A stretch of DNA of 20,238 bases from a virus: positions 1 through 20,238 of the IMG/VR virus record IMGVR_UViG_3300005043_000012, one strand, 5' to 3'. The position numbers and the translations under genes were made by a program. Below the pieces are notes generated by a model. The model was not told where the DNA came from, ran no database searches, and saw nothing but the letters and a program-made list of their open reading frames with translations. The first letter of the stretch is position 1, and each line of letters begins with the position of its first letter. Shown in pieces: positions 7,881 to 14,701 of this stretch.

Positions 7881-9127
7881 TGGCTAAAGTATTAGAATTA
7901 GGAAAGGGCGGGGACTTTCATATAAAAGAAGGAGGTTTACTAGCTCACCAAGAATTAACAAACGGCAGGTTTGTTCCGCAGCCTTTTGATGTTAACAGAG
8001 GTAGTTTAGCTACTTTTATAGGGTCTAATGGATTAGTGCAAACAGCAGCAAATAATGTACCTAGAATTGAAACAAAAGACAGCAATAAGCACCTTATAAC
8101 AGAGCCACAAAGCACAAATTTAGTTTTACAATCTCAGGAGTTGGAGACTGTATGGGGAAAGGAAAGTACAACGGCATTAGACAATGTGACGACCTCTCCT
8201 GACGGCGCAATAAACGCATCAAAACTAACTTGTGATATTAGCTCTGCTAATCACAGAATAAGAACAAATGTCCCTGTAGATATTGGATTGAATAATACTA
8301 TGTCGGTTTATCTTAAAAAGGGATCGGGGGCTAACTCTCCTGATAACATTCTTATATCGGGGGGTTCAGGGTTTGATTTTGCAATAAACGTAAATGTATC
8401 AAATGGCGTAATTAATGCCGTAAAAGGAGCTGTATCAGATGAGAAATCAGAAAGTTTAAAAGATGGTTGGTATAGATTCTCTTTTATGGCGGCGGCAACA
8501 TCAACCACGTCAGGTGGTCAATTTAGAATCGTTTTTGTAGATAACTCTACAAGTCAAGTATCTTCATCTTTTTCTTATAATGAGACAAATAGCGGTGTAG
8601 ATATTTTTATATGGCAAGCTCAATTCGAGCAAAACATACTAACATCTACTATAGTCACATCTGGCGTAATAGCGACAAGACTAAAAGACCAGGTAACAGG
8701 GGCGGGGTATTCGACAACATTTAACAGTTTAGAGGGGGTTTTAAATATTAAGGTAGCTGCATTAAGTTCTACAAATGAGGGAGCTAGATACATAACTTTA
8801 AGCGATGGAACGGTAAGCAATGTAATATCTTTATTCTTGACAGGTACGGACACGATCGGGGTTTTAATTTTTAACGGGTCTTTACTGTGGAGTACATCAA
8901 CGACCGTTCCAGATTTAACCGCGTTTACTGAAATATCATTAAAATATAAAGTCAATGATTTCGGGCTAAAGATTGATGGGGTTGAAGTTGCCACAAATAC
9001 AAGTGGCGCAACATTCGCGGCGGGTACTCTAACCACACTTAGTTTAAATAATGGGATTGCGGGTACTACGGAGTTTTATGGTAAAACTGAGTTTATAAAC
9101 ATTTTTGATTCAGCAACAGACTATTAA
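7880..9127 (+). CDS. Tail fibre / receptor-binding protein with lectin-like domain (copy 2)
   Basis: A 415-residue protein. It shows the same fibre motif as its upstream neighbour: N-N-V-P-R at 58-62, then L-I-T-E-P-Q-S-T-N-L at 72-81, which is close to the widespread phage motif L-L-L-E-P-x-S-T-N-L. A middle jelly-roll domain (about 85-260) includes W-Y-R-F-S-F and F-I-W-Q-A-Q-F-E-Q, as in carbohydrate-binding modules. A C-terminal LamG-like domain (about 275-410) includes L-K-I-D-G-V. It probably forms the distal host-recognition fibre. Compared with copy 1 it has an additional binding module, so the pair looks like an old duplication followed by domain gain or loss. Confidence 0.7.
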   Translation: MAKVLELGKGGDFHIKEGGLLAHQELTNGRFVPQPFDVNRGSLATFIGSNGLVQTAANNVPRIETKDSNKHLITEPQSTNLVLQSQELETVWGKESTTALDNVTTSPDGAINASKLTCDISSANHRIRTNVPVDIGLNNTMSVYLKKGSGANSPDNILISGGSGFDFAINVNVSNGVINAVKGAVSDEKSESLKDGWYRFSFMAAATSTTSGGQFRIVFVDNSTSQVSSSFSYNETNSGVDIFIWQAQFEQNILTSTIVTSGVIATRLKDQVTGAGYSTTFNSLEGVLNIKVAALSSTNEGARYITLSDGTVSNVISLFLTGTDTIGVLIFNGSLLWSTSTTVPDLTAFTEISLKYKVNDFGLKIDGVEVATNTSGATFAAGTLTTLSLNNGIAGTTEFYGKTEFINIFDSATDY

Positions 9128-9129
9128 TT

Positions 9130-9390
9130 ATGATGCATAAAAAATACGAGTTTCCAACAAAGAAACTATTAAACAGTAAATTAAAAGGATTGGATTTGTC
9201 AAACGAGCCAATAGTTTTAAACAAATTAACAATAGAGCAAGGTGTTTACAATGGTGAAGAAGTTGTAAAAGAGCCTGTTTTTTCAAAGGGGTATTGTGTT
9301 GATGTTGTTTGGAGTACAGAAGTTCCCGAAGACTGGAACGAATACGAAATACACCCAAAGAGTCCAAAGCACGTTATAGCACATGATTAA
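9130..9390 (+). CDS. Hypothetical protein after the tail fibres
   Basis: An 86-residue hydrophilic protein with no signal or membrane segment. The C-terminal half contains W-S-T-E-V-P-E-D-W and H-P-K-S-P-K-H. A second in-frame ATG follows immediately at 9133. It overlaps the next gene by 8 nt. A small protein between fibres and lysis genes could be a fibre chaperone or adaptor, but nothing in the sequence proves this. Confidence 0.6.
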   Translation: MMHKKYEFPTKKLLNSKLKGLDLSNEPIVLNKLTIEQGVYNGEEVVKEPVFSKGYCVDVVWSTEVPEDWNEYEIHPKSPKHVIAHD

Positions 9391-9631
9391 TAAACTAATT
9401 CCTAAAACAGACAAACTAAAACACTTCTATTTATGGAGTATATTTTTAGCTGTTTGTTTATCGTTAACAAATGATATAAAATCACATTGTTTATGTATAG
9501 GATCGGCTATATTATGGGAGGTTTACCAGAAGTATATCAAAAAAGGAAAGAACACGCTTAAAGAAATTATAATGGATATCTTTTTCGGTGGTGTTTTACC
9601 TGTGCTATTACACTTAATTACAAAGATATAA
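9383..9631 (+). CDS. Small membrane protein, lysis region
   Basis: An 82-residue protein with hydrophobic segments at about 15-30, 36-48 and 63-80. Polar residues in a recognisable pattern (K13-H14-F, E46-x2-Q-K-Y, D65-x2-F-G-G) resemble small DUF2279/VanZ-like phage membrane proteins with a K-H-F start and an E...D core. It overlaps the preceding gene by 8 nt and lies upstream of other membrane genes and the holin, so a role in lysis or envelope modification is plausible but unproven. Confidence 0.55.
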   Translation: MINKLIPKTDKLKHFYLWSIFLAVCLSLTNDIKSHCLCIGSAILWEVYQKYIKKGKNTLKEIIMDIFFGGVLPVLLHLITKI

Positions 9632-9658
9632 GAAAGTTAACAATTAATTATATATACA

Positions 9659-9751
9659 ATGAGAGATTTTTACAAGATGCCAGAGGGCGACGAAGACGAC
9701 ACCGATTTAACAGGTTCAGGTAATTCTGATCCAGACAAAGAGGAGAAGTAA
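9659..9751 (+). CDS. 30-residue acidic microprotein
   Basis: ATG at 9659-9661 to TAA at 9749-9751; the next gene's ATG follows with no gap. The peptide starts M-R-D-F-Y-K-M-P and then becomes strongly acidic (EGDEDDTD), ending in K-E-E-K. It fills the space between two membrane genes exactly, and the AT-rich leader before it resembles other starts here. Function is unknown. Confidence 0.45.
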   Translation: MRDFYKMPEGDEDDTDLTGSGNSDPDKEEK

Positions 9752-10099
9752 ATGAGTAGAACAAGATTGAAATATTATATTGGAATTATTGCGGTGTTTG
9801 TAATTGGGGGATTGCACGTATTGTTTTTTGACAATAACAGCAAATATGATGTTTACTTACTGTATAATCACAAAAGGTATTTAACCAATATACTTTATGA
9901 TATTTCAGTCTTGTTTGATTTTTCTGTGTTAACATATTTTTTAATAAGATTGGATAAGGTTGTTTTTAAGCCTTTATTTATAATTTCACTATTAACCTGG
10001 ATAAGCTATTTTGTTAATTACAATCAACTTGGTAGTTTACTTTTAATCCCTGCATATCTAGTTTTGGCTAGAAGGCATTACAAAAAGACATTAAAATGA
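9752..10099 (+). CDS. Four-helix membrane protein
   Basis: A 115-residue protein with four likely membrane helices at about 9-26, 48-65, 72-89 and 91-106, and a basic C-terminus (R-R-H-Y-K-K). It starts directly after the stop of the 30-residue ORF and overlaps the next gene by ATGA, so these genes form one translationally coupled string leading to the lysis genes. It could be an accessory holin or antiholin; no family is recognised. Confidence 0.6.
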   Translation: MSRTRLKYYIGIIAVFVIGGLHVLFFDNNSKYDVYLLYNHKRYLTNILYDISVLFDFSVLTYFLIRLDKVVFKPLFIISLLTWISYFVNYNQLGSLLLIPAYLVLARRHYKKTLK

Positions 10100-10374
10100 A
10101 AAATGAAGTAAGATTTGGACATTTATTGACCCTAATGGCGATTCTCGTTATTCCGTTTGGAATATGGGTTAAAAACGTAGAAGTTAGATCATCTAACCAT
10201 AGCGCAAAAATAACGCAGAACAGTAAAGATGTAATCAAGGCTGTAGAAGAGGTTAAATATATAAGAGAAGATGTTAAAGTTATTCAGGACAAGCAGAATG
10301 TACACTACATAAACATACTTAAGGAGATAAGTGCTTTACGAGTAGATATGCAAAACAAGAAAAACAGAGACTAA
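10096..10374 (+). CDS. Membrane-anchored coiled-coil protein, possible holin accessory or spanin-like
   Basis: A 92-residue protein with one N-terminal membrane segment (about 9-25) followed by a charged helix (about 40-88) with heptad-like hydrophobic spacing, ending in K-K-N-R-D. This topology is found in i-spanins and in XhlA-like holin partners. Upstream coupling is by ATGA and downstream by TAATG. No lipoprotein o-spanin is visible beside it, so the role is inferred from topology and its place in the lysis cluster. Confidence 0.55.
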   Translation: MKNEVRFGHLLTLMAILVIPFGIWVKNVEVRSSNHSAKITQNSKDVIKAVEEVKYIREDVKVIQDKQNVHYINILKEISALRVDMQNKKNRD

Positions 10375-10802
10375 TGAAAAGAGTTATTTTACCTAGAATT
10401 TGGAGAGACGATAATCAATCTACAGGGGCATTAATGGTAGTTGATGATAACGGACAGCCTTTATTTATTAATCCATGCGTAGAAAGAGGATGGCAAGACA
10501 ATCAAAGAAACATAAGTTCTATACCTGAAGGCGAATACCCTTTAGTATGGGAGTATTCAGATAAGTTTAAAAGGATGCTATGGGAGATAAAAGACGTTCC
10601 TAATAGAAGTGAATGTAAAATACACCCCGTTAATTTCTCAAGAGACTTAAACGGCTGTGTTGCTCCAGGGCAAGATTTAGTTGATATAGACAAAGATGGT
10701 TACATGGATGTAACTGATAGCAGAAACACTCTTAAGAAGTTTCACAAAGCTCTTGAGGGAATGACTGAAACAACAATACAAATAATTGATTTATACGTAT
10801 AA
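10374..10802 (+). CDS. DUF5675-like protein, candidate cell-wall-active lysis protein
   Basis: A 142-residue protein with the pattern I associate with DUF5675: G-A-L near residue 18, G-W-Q-D-N-Q-R-N-I-S-S-I-P-E-G-E-Y at 39-55, then K-I-H-P (His84) and L-N-G-C-V-A-P-G (Cys95). The His then Gly-Cys arrangement recalls the L,D-transpeptidase (YkuD) active-site motif H-x-n-S/T-x-G-C, which suggests a peptidoglycan peptide substrate. The family is not biochemically established as far as I know. It sits just before the holin, where an endolysin is expected, and no other endolysin candidate is visible in the window. Confidence 0.65.
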   Translation: MKRVILPRIWRDDNQSTGALMVVDDNGQPLFINPCVERGWQDNQRNISSIPEGEYPLVWEYSDKFKRMLWEIKDVPNRSECKIHPVNFSRDLNGCVAPGQDLVDIDKDGYMDVTDSRNTLKKFHKALEGMTETTIQIIDLYV

Positions 10803-10804
10803 TT

Positions 10805-11275
10805 ATGGCGATACCAATATTAGGACTTATAGGAAACATTTTAGGAATAGGTAAAGGCGTACTAGAAAGAAAAGCAAAGTTAAAAGAGTTAAAGCAATTA
10901 CAAGGGCATGAAATTGTAAAGGCTGAGACTAAAGCAATTGTTGATAGGGTTTTAAACAACACAGAGAGCGACAATAGCATTGATTTAATAACAGCAAGAA
11001 ATAAGAAATACACTTTAAAGGATGAAGTAGTAACCTACTTATTCTTAACCCCTGTAGCAATTGCAGCGGTTACACCTTTTATAATAGCTTTTAAGGATAG
11101 TTCTTGGACTAAACTCAATGACTATACAAAAGAATCTTGGCAGAGCTTAAACGAGTTACCAGACTGGTACATGTATGTATTGATTGCAGTTGTAGTTGAT
11201 GTACTAGGATTTCGTAGCTTTATGCGTAAGGCAATGGACAAGTGGACGAACAAGTTTAACATAAGAAAGCAATAA
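10805..11275 (+). CDS. Holin of the 3TM (GTA-holin-like) type
   Basis: A 156-residue protein. A short hydrophobic N-terminus (residues 2-15) precedes a charged helix (20-50). Then K-D-E-V-V-T-Y leads into a membrane segment (75-95), a polar loop with several Trp residues, P-D-W-Y-M and a second membrane segment (121-137), followed by V-L-G-F-R-S. The K-D-E, P-x-W-Y and G-x-R-S signatures fit the 3TM holin superfamily, which makes holes in the inner membrane at lysis. It is the last late gene, followed by two terminators. Confidence 0.75.
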   Translation: MAIPILGLIGNILGIGKGVLERKAKLKELKQLQGHEIVKAETKAIVDRVLNNTESDNSIDLITARNKKYTLKDEVVTYLFLTPVAIAAVTPFIIAFKDSSWTKLNDYTKESWQSLNELPDWYMYVLIAVVVDVLGFRSFMRKAMDKWTNKFNIRKQ

Positions 11276-11308
11276 TTAAAATATTTTCACTATATTAGCA
11301 CCAGCATA

Positions 11309-11350
11309 CTAACACGGCTATTCTTTTTAGTCAATATGTGTTAGCTTTTT
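11309..11350 (+). terminator. Hairpin terminator 1 after the late genes
   Basis: CTAACAC (11309-11315) pairs perfectly with GTGTTAG (11338-11344), followed by C and five Ts. An inner 5-bp stem (GGCTA with TAGTC, one G-T pair) is possible inside the loop. It comes 34 nt after the holin stop. Confidence 0.55.
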
Positions 11351-11374
11351 GGTTAGTTTTTCATAGCAATTTTT

Positions 11375-11413
11375 ACCCGACTAGGTTTTTAGTTTTACTA
11401 GGTCGGGTTTTTC
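11375..11413 (+). terminator. Strong intrinsic terminator 2 separating late and early regions
   Basis: ACCCGAC (11375-11381) pairs with GTCGGGT (11402-11408), extended by TAG/CTA past a bulged C, and is followed by a T-run. This is the most GC-rich hairpin in the intergenic region. It lies just before the early promoter/operator at 11431, so it insulates early transcription from late read-through. Confidence 0.8.
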
Positions 11414-11430
11414 TTTGCCTATAATTAGGA

Positions 11431-11450
11431 TATATAAATATATTTATGTA
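11431..11450 (+). promoter_or_regulatory. Early operator copy 1 (20-bp near-palindrome)
   Basis: TATATAAATATATTTATGTA. The central 14 bp (ATAAATATATTTAT) is a perfect palindrome; with its flanks, 18 of 20 positions are symmetric. The same 20 bases occur at 13423 and 19650. The TA at 11449-11450 begins TAAATTAG, a weak -7 element. The -33 TTG is not clear in this copy. It controls the unit that starts at 11496. Confidence 0.7.
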
Positions 11451-11495
11451 AATTAGCATATTCTTAGTACTGAAACTAAGATAAAAACTAATAAC

Positions 11496-11912
11496 ATGAT
11501 TGAAAAAACAAACGCAACAGATGAGAATATTGTAAAGTATTTCAACACACTTAATAAGTTGTATGAAGTATTACAATTGACTGACAGAATATCCATGAAT
11601 AAATTTAGTGAACAAAACAACGTTACGAAAAATTTAAGTACAGTCTTACAAAAAGGGGGTGTAATAAATTGCCTTGCAAAAGGTCGTGGTTCAAGATGGG
11701 AATGGACTTCTATAGCTCCAACTAGAGAAATGTCTGTAAAAGTATTAAAAGAATTATCTAAATTAAACCCAGAAAGACCAGGGGTTAGAGGTGGTAAAAG
11801 AGAGGGGGCTGGAAGAAAAAGTAAATCATTCGAAAACAGATACTTAGACAGCTATACTATTAAGTTATTTTTTGGCTTAATTAAAATTAATATTAAATTA
11901 AACTACAACTAA
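11496..11912 (+). CDS. First early protein: HTH-like domain plus basic tail, possible regulator
   Basis: A 138-residue protein. Residues about 15-80 form helices with a winged-helix-like pattern (K-F-S-E-Q-N-N-V-T-K-N-L-S-T-V-L, then G-G-V-I and a W-x-W). After this comes a basic, Gly-rich motif (GGKREGAGRK, about 100-109), frequent in phage DNA-binding proteins. The C-terminus has a short hydrophobic patch (I-K-L-F-F-G-L-I-K-I). It is the first gene after operator copy 1 and carries the AAAACTAA leader. A role in transcription control, possibly acting on the operators, is inferred from the domain pattern and position. Confidence 0.55.
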   Translation: MIEKTNATDENIVKYFNTLNKLYEVLQLTDRISMNKFSEQNNVTKNLSTVLQKGGVINCLAKGRGSRWEWTSIAPTREMSVKVLKELSKLNPERPGVRGGKREGAGRKSKSFENRYLDSYTIKLFFGLIKINIKLNYN

Positions 11913-11917
11913 ACATT

Positions 11918-12148
11918 ATGGCACAGGTAACAGTATTTCAAGTAGGGGAATTGAATGTAGAACAAACACAAGAACAAATTGTAAAATTAATAGAAGAGAG
12001 TGATTATTTTATTCCTCTAACCAAGGTTATATTCAATACATCTACAATATATTCTGGTGGCTCTAAATCTATAACAACTAAGGACGACGGGAGAAGAGAG
12101 AATATTTTAGTAGATAAGAAACATATAATACTAATAACTAATAATTAA
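11918..12148 (+). CDS. Small early protein, unknown
   Basis: A 76-residue protein with no membrane segment or known motif. It starts 6 bases after the previous stop, with an AACTAAACATT leader before the ATG that resembles the other early leaders. Its helix (E-Q-T-Q-E-Q-I-V-K-L-I-E) followed by beta strands suggests a compact alpha/beta fold. It is probably co-transcribed with the two genes around it. Confidence 0.6.
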   Translation: MAQVTVFQVGELNVEQTQEQIVKLIEESDYFIPLTKVIFNTSTIYSGGSKSITTKDDGRRENILVDKKHIILITNN

Positions 12149-12161
12149 TAAAACTAATAAC

Positions 12162-12707
12162 ATGAAGATTAAAAAACAACAATTAAAACACATTTACGAA
12201 GTATTAGACAAGGAGAATATATCCTACCTACAGGAGACAATGAGCGAGTGGTTTCCTAAACTATTTAAAGAAACTAAATCTCTTACAGGGTGGCATAAAT
12301 GGATAGGTAATAATAAAGCAATAGGGTTTATAAGTAAAGAGCCTACATCTGATTGCTATGTGTTTGATTATTTGACTAACGATGACACAAATGATTATGA
12401 TAGTTTACATAAATCTTATTTAATACCAGCCACAGACAAAGAAGTAGAAGACGCTTTAATAAAAGAAGCTAAGAAGAGAGGGTTTAAGAGAGGGGTTGCT
12501 TTTACTAACTCACCTTTTTTAGATTGTCTTAAATCAGAAGTATATACTTTATGTAACGAAGTAAGTAATCGAGGTTACAAATATGATTATGGAAAATTAT
12601 ATTTTGATGAATGGACTTTATTTAGTAACGGAAAATGGGCTACAATAATAGAAACCATCACAAAAGAACAAGCAGAAAAGGAACTAGGTAAAACCATAGT
12701 AGACTAA
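12162..12707 (+). CDS. Early protein of unknown function
   Basis: A 181-residue soluble protein. Features include W-F-P-K-L-F, W-H-K-W-I-G-N-N-K-A-I-G-F, a conserved-looking P-A-T-D-K-E-V-E-D-A-L-I-K-E-A-K-K-R-G-F block (about 89-109), and a C-terminal strand with W-T-L-F-S-N-G-K-W-A. I recall similar proteins in flavobacterial phages and prophages but no function. The start has AAAACTAATAAC before ATG, identical to the leader at 11496. It ends in TAATG, shared with a 48-residue ORF. Confidence 0.6.
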   Translation: MKIKKQQLKHIYEVLDKENISYLQETMSEWFPKLFKETKSLTGWHKWIGNNKAIGFISKEPTSDCYVFDYLTNDDTNDYDSLHKSYLIPATDKEVEDALIKEAKKRGFKRGVAFTNSPFLDCLKSEVYTLCNEVSNRGYKYDYGKLYFDEWTLFSNGKWATIIETITKEQAEKELGKTIVD

Positions 12708-12853
12708 TGAAAGATAGAATACAAAAACTAAATCAAGAGAGAGACAAGGTTTACGCAAGGATGTTAAATACAAAGGGAACTAATGTATATAAGTATCACA
12801 AAGATATGTTTAATAGATTATCATCTAGAATAATTCAATTAAAACTACAATAA
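12707..12853 (+). CDS. 48-residue basic helical protein
   Basis: ATG at 12707 overlaps the previous TAA (TAATG) and the ORF ends with TAA at 12851-12853. The product is highly charged, rich in Lys, Arg, Gln and Asn (MKDRIQKLNQ start, RIIQLKLQ end), and looks like a single or double helix. The coupled start and the close fit between neighbours support it as a real gene. Function is unknown. Confidence 0.55.
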   Translation: MKDRIQKLNQERDKVYARMLNTKGTNVYKYHKDMFNRLSSRIIQLKLQ

Positions 12854-12854
12854 A

Positions 12855-13028
12855 ATGGAATTAAGAACAATAATAACAGATACGGACGAAAAGATTATTT
12901 TAGAGTATGAAGGTTTTTTATATTCTCCTACTGATTTTATAATTTACAACGGACATCAATACTGTAATAATATTTACTCTGACGTAATAGAATATCAAAA
13001 GATAACAAGACATATTGTTATACAATAA
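12855..13028 (+). CDS. 57-residue small early protein
   Basis: ATG at 12855, one base after the previous stop, to TAA at 13026-13028. It reads as beta strands with many Ile and Tyr residues (F-L-Y-S-P-T-D-F-I-I-Y-N-G) and one Cys. The spacing and the leader AACTAAACACA for the next gene suggest a continuous gene string. No family is recognised. Confidence 0.5.
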   Translation: MELRTIITDTDEKIILEYEGFLYSPTDFIIYNGHQYCNNIYSDVIEYQKITRHIVIQ

Positions 13029-13037
13029 CTAAACACA

Positions 13038-13208
13038 ATGAACACAGAACACACATTACTAAAAGGGGCAAACAATTCAGGCGGCATAACTTACATTAAA
13101 TATTGTTTAGACGTACAAGATATATTGCCAATTAGAATTAACTTTCTATTAGAGTTCACAAACATATACAGCATTAACTATTACGGAATAATCACAAACA
13201 AAAACTAA
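13038..13208 (+). CDS. 56-residue small early protein
   Basis: ATG at 13038 to TAA at 13206-13208. Its leader AACTAAACACA is a variant of the early octamer. It is a beta-rich peptide with G-G-I-T-Y-I-K-Y-C-L and a hydrophobic end. The stop codon lies inside the AAAACTAA leader of the next gene, so the two ORFs share regulatory sequence. Function is unknown. Confidence 0.5.
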   Translation: MNTEHTLLKGANNSGGITYIKYCLDVQDILPIRINFLLEFTNIYSINYYGIITNKN

Positions 13209-13210
13209 AG

Positions 13211-13402
13211 ATGGAAAACATAAACTACCACGGGATGCAGATAACCGCAAAGGAAAGAGAAATAACGCTAAGTTGTTGGTTCTACCAATACCCTCCAGAA
13301 CACGTTAAAAGTATTATATATTACATGCGAGAGAATAGTGTTGACTGGATAACTAGGGATCAACTATCGGACTTTTACGAAGGCGCTGAATTTAATAATT
13401 AA
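13211..13402 (+). CDS. 63-residue early protein
   Basis: The start has AAAACTAA two bases upstream. The protein is mostly helical with three Trp residues, one Cys and an acidic end (D-F-Y-E-G-A-E-F). It includes A-K-E-R-E-I-T-L-S-C-W-F-Y-Q and I-T-R-D-Q-L. It is the last gene before operator copy 2. No function is recognised. Confidence 0.55.
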   Translation: MENINYHGMQITAKEREITLSCWFYQYPPEHVKSIIYYMRENSVDWITRDQLSDFYEGAEFNN

Positions 13403-13419
13403 AATAAACAAGATAAACC

Positions 13420-13450
13420 TTGTATATAAATATATTTATGTATATATTGC
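13420..13450 (+). promoter_or_regulatory. Early promoter with operator copy 2 in the spacer
   Basis: TTG (13420-13422) and TATATTGC (13443-13450) fit the Bacteroidota promoter pattern (TTG, about 20 nt, TAnnTTTG with one T missing). The 20-nt spacer, 13423-13442, is exactly the near-palindrome TATATAAATATATTTATGTA. A protein bound there would cover the whole spacer and block RNA polymerase. It drives the gene at 13471 and, probably, the string up to the recombination genes. Confidence 0.75.
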
Positions 13451-13470
13451 AGCATCTTAAAACTAGAACA

Positions 13471-13611
13471 ATGGAAAAAACACTAAAACTAATCAATAAA
13501 TTATTAGACTTAACAGGTACATGTGCAAACACTAAAGTACATAATGACCTAATAGAAATTAAAAGCACTCTATCAGAAGAGTTATCAGAAATAATTAAAC
13601 AAATAAGATAA
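13471..13611 (+). CDS. 46-residue helical early protein
   Basis: The correct start is the ATG at 13471; a frame-open TTG at 13420 lies inside the promoter/operator and is not used. The protein is a Lys/Glu/Leu-rich amphipathic helix (M-E-K-T-L-K-L-I-N-K-L-L) with a second helix (E-E-L-S-E-I-I-K-Q-I-R). Its leader is AAAACTAGAACA, a variant of the early octamer. It is first in its transcription unit, which often marks an immediate early regulator, but no DNA-binding motif is seen. Confidence 0.6.
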   Translation: MEKTLKLINKLLDLTGTCANTKVHNDLIEIKSTLSEELSEIIKQIR

Positions 13612-13739
13612 TGTTTAACCACGACCCTAGAAACCCATCAAACTACACAGGTACAGTATCCTGTTGTTTATGTGATGCAGAATACCAAGACGATGAAACC
13701 CACTATTGCAAAGAAAACGACAATGAAACAGGAGTATAA
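13611..13739 (+). CDS. 42-residue Cys-rich, zinc-finger-like protein
   Basis: ATG at 13611 shares a base with the previous TAA (TAATG). The protein has Cys18, Cys19, Cys21, His31 and Cys33 (S-C-C-L-C ... H-Y-C), which could bind one zinc ion, and an acidic C-terminus. It overlaps the next short ORF by 17 nt. It may be a small DNA- or protein-binding factor. Confidence 0.5.
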   Translation: MFNHDPRNPSNYTGTVSCCLCDAEYQDDETHYCKENDNETGV

Positions 13740-13836
13740 GAACTTTATGCCCACACCGACAGTCATTTACATTAAGCACGCAAAGAAGAACGGAACAACA
13801 CAAGTATTAATTAGAACACAGGAAGAGCATGAGTAA
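13723..13836 (+). CDS. 37-residue possible small protein
   Basis: ATG at 13723 to TAA at 13834-13836. It overlaps the Cys-rich ORF (17 nt) and the start of the regulator gene (8 nt). It would encode a basic peptide with a short strand (P-T-V-I-Y-I-K-H-A) ending in E-E-H-E. Without it there would be a gap of about 90 nt between genes that are otherwise tightly packed, which supports it. The evidence is only size and packing. Confidence 0.35.
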   Translation: MKQEYKNFMPTPTVIYIKHAKKNGTTQVLIRTQEEHE

Positions 13837-14074
13837 GAACCACGAATTAGACCTAACAAACGCTATAGAGCGATACAATGAAGAAGGTAATGACAAATAC
13901 GAGATGTCTATAGATAGAATACATAAGACACTATTAAAAAAAGGTATTAAAATAACATACGGAACTTTACTAAACTACAACGGTACAGGATCACAACAAG
14001 CACCAAGAGCATTTGAAGTACTAAACATTATTTGCGACATACTAAAAGTAACGCCTAACGAACTATTAAAATAA
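13829..14074 (+). CDS. Cro/C1-family-like HTH regulator
   Basis: An 81-residue protein. Residues about 27-80 fit an XRE/Cro-C1 helix-turn-helix: I-D-R-I-H-K-T-L-L-K-K-G-I-K-I-T-Y-G-T-L-L-N-Y then A-F-E-V-L-N-I-I-C-D-I-L-K-V-T-P-N-E-L-L. The final L-x-V-x-P-x-E-L-L is typical of this family. It is too small for an autocleaving repressor. It is a prime candidate to bind the three early operators, one of which lies about 400 bp upstream of it. It would act in the cytoplasm as a dimer on palindromic DNA; that link is inference. Confidence 0.65.
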   Translation: MSKNHELDLTNAIERYNEEGNDKYEMSIDRIHKTLLKKGIKITYGTLLNYNGTGSQQAPRAFEVLNIICDILKVTPNELLK

Positions 14075-14095
14075 AACTATTTAAAACTAAACGAA

Positions 14096-14701
14096 ATGAA
14101 TAAAACACTGCGAGAAATACAAAAGGAACTAAAGAAGGAGATGCCTTTTAAGTGGCGTGTTCAATCTTTCAGTAAACAAAAAGCACAAGCAACCTGTGTT
14201 GCATACATTGACAGTAGAGGCGTTCAGGACGTTTTAGATGCAAATTGTGAATGGTCGGATAGATACTACGAAGAAAACGGAATGTTATTTTGTGAGATTA
14301 CAATTTATGCAGACGGTAGAGAATACAAAAGAAGCGATACAGGAAGCGAAAGCAATGTAGATAAACAAAAAGGTCATAGCTCAGACGCTTTTAAAAGAGC
14401 AGCGGTTAAATTCGGTGTAGGTAGGTTCTTATACTCTTTAGATATAAAGTATTTAACAGCTAGCGAAAAGAAAACAACAAGTAATTATCCTTTTGTAGTA
14501 GACAATAACGGTGCAAGAGTTTGGGATTTAGCCAAGCACATTAACGGAGCACCAAAGCCAAGCAAAGTTATGAAGCCCAGCGAGAAACTAAAAGCGTGTA
14601 AAACATTAAAAGAATTACAAACTGTTTACACGGGGTTAGCAAGAACAGAACAGACTGCAATGGCTGGATTAAAAGACGAACTTAAGTTAACACTAAAATG
14701 A
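14096..14701 (+). CDS. Rad52/Sak-type single-strand annealing protein
   Basis: A 201-residue protein with the clear signature of the Rad52/22 (Sak) family: V-A-Y-I-D-S-R at 35-41 followed by Q-D-V-L-D, then dG-x-E-x3-R-S-D-T-G at 74-83 and K-G-H-S-S-D-A-F-K-R-A-A-V-K-F-G-V-G-R-F at 92-111. The C-terminal part (about 155-200) is a separate helical domain with K-x-C-K-T-L-K-E-L. Such proteins form rings on single-stranded DNA and anneal complementary strands during phage recombination-dependent replication. It has the AAAACTAA leader and overlaps the next gene by ATGA. The expected length is usual for the family. Confidence 0.85.
   Translation: MNKTLREIQKELKKEMPFKWRVQSFSKQKAQATCVAYIDSRGVQDVLDANCEWSDRYYEENGMLFCEITIYADGREYKRSDTGSESNVDKQKGHSSDAFKRAAVKFGVGRFLYSLDIKYLTASEKKTTSNYPFVVDNNGARVWDLAKHINGAPKPSKVMKPSEKLKACKTLKELQTVYTGLARTEQTAMAGLKDELKLTLK

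Noticed and set aside
8620-9036. 138-residue minus-strand ORF inside tail fibre copy 2
   Set aside because: It is a shadow of a clear plus-strand fibre gene, with no start signal or recognisable pattern.
7880-9127. Diversity-generating retroelement target in the tail fibre
   Set aside because: No reverse transcriptase or template repeat is present in the window.
13420-13470. TTG start giving a 63-residue protein
   Set aside because: These codons fall inside the promoter and operator; the ATG at 13471 with a leader is the real start.
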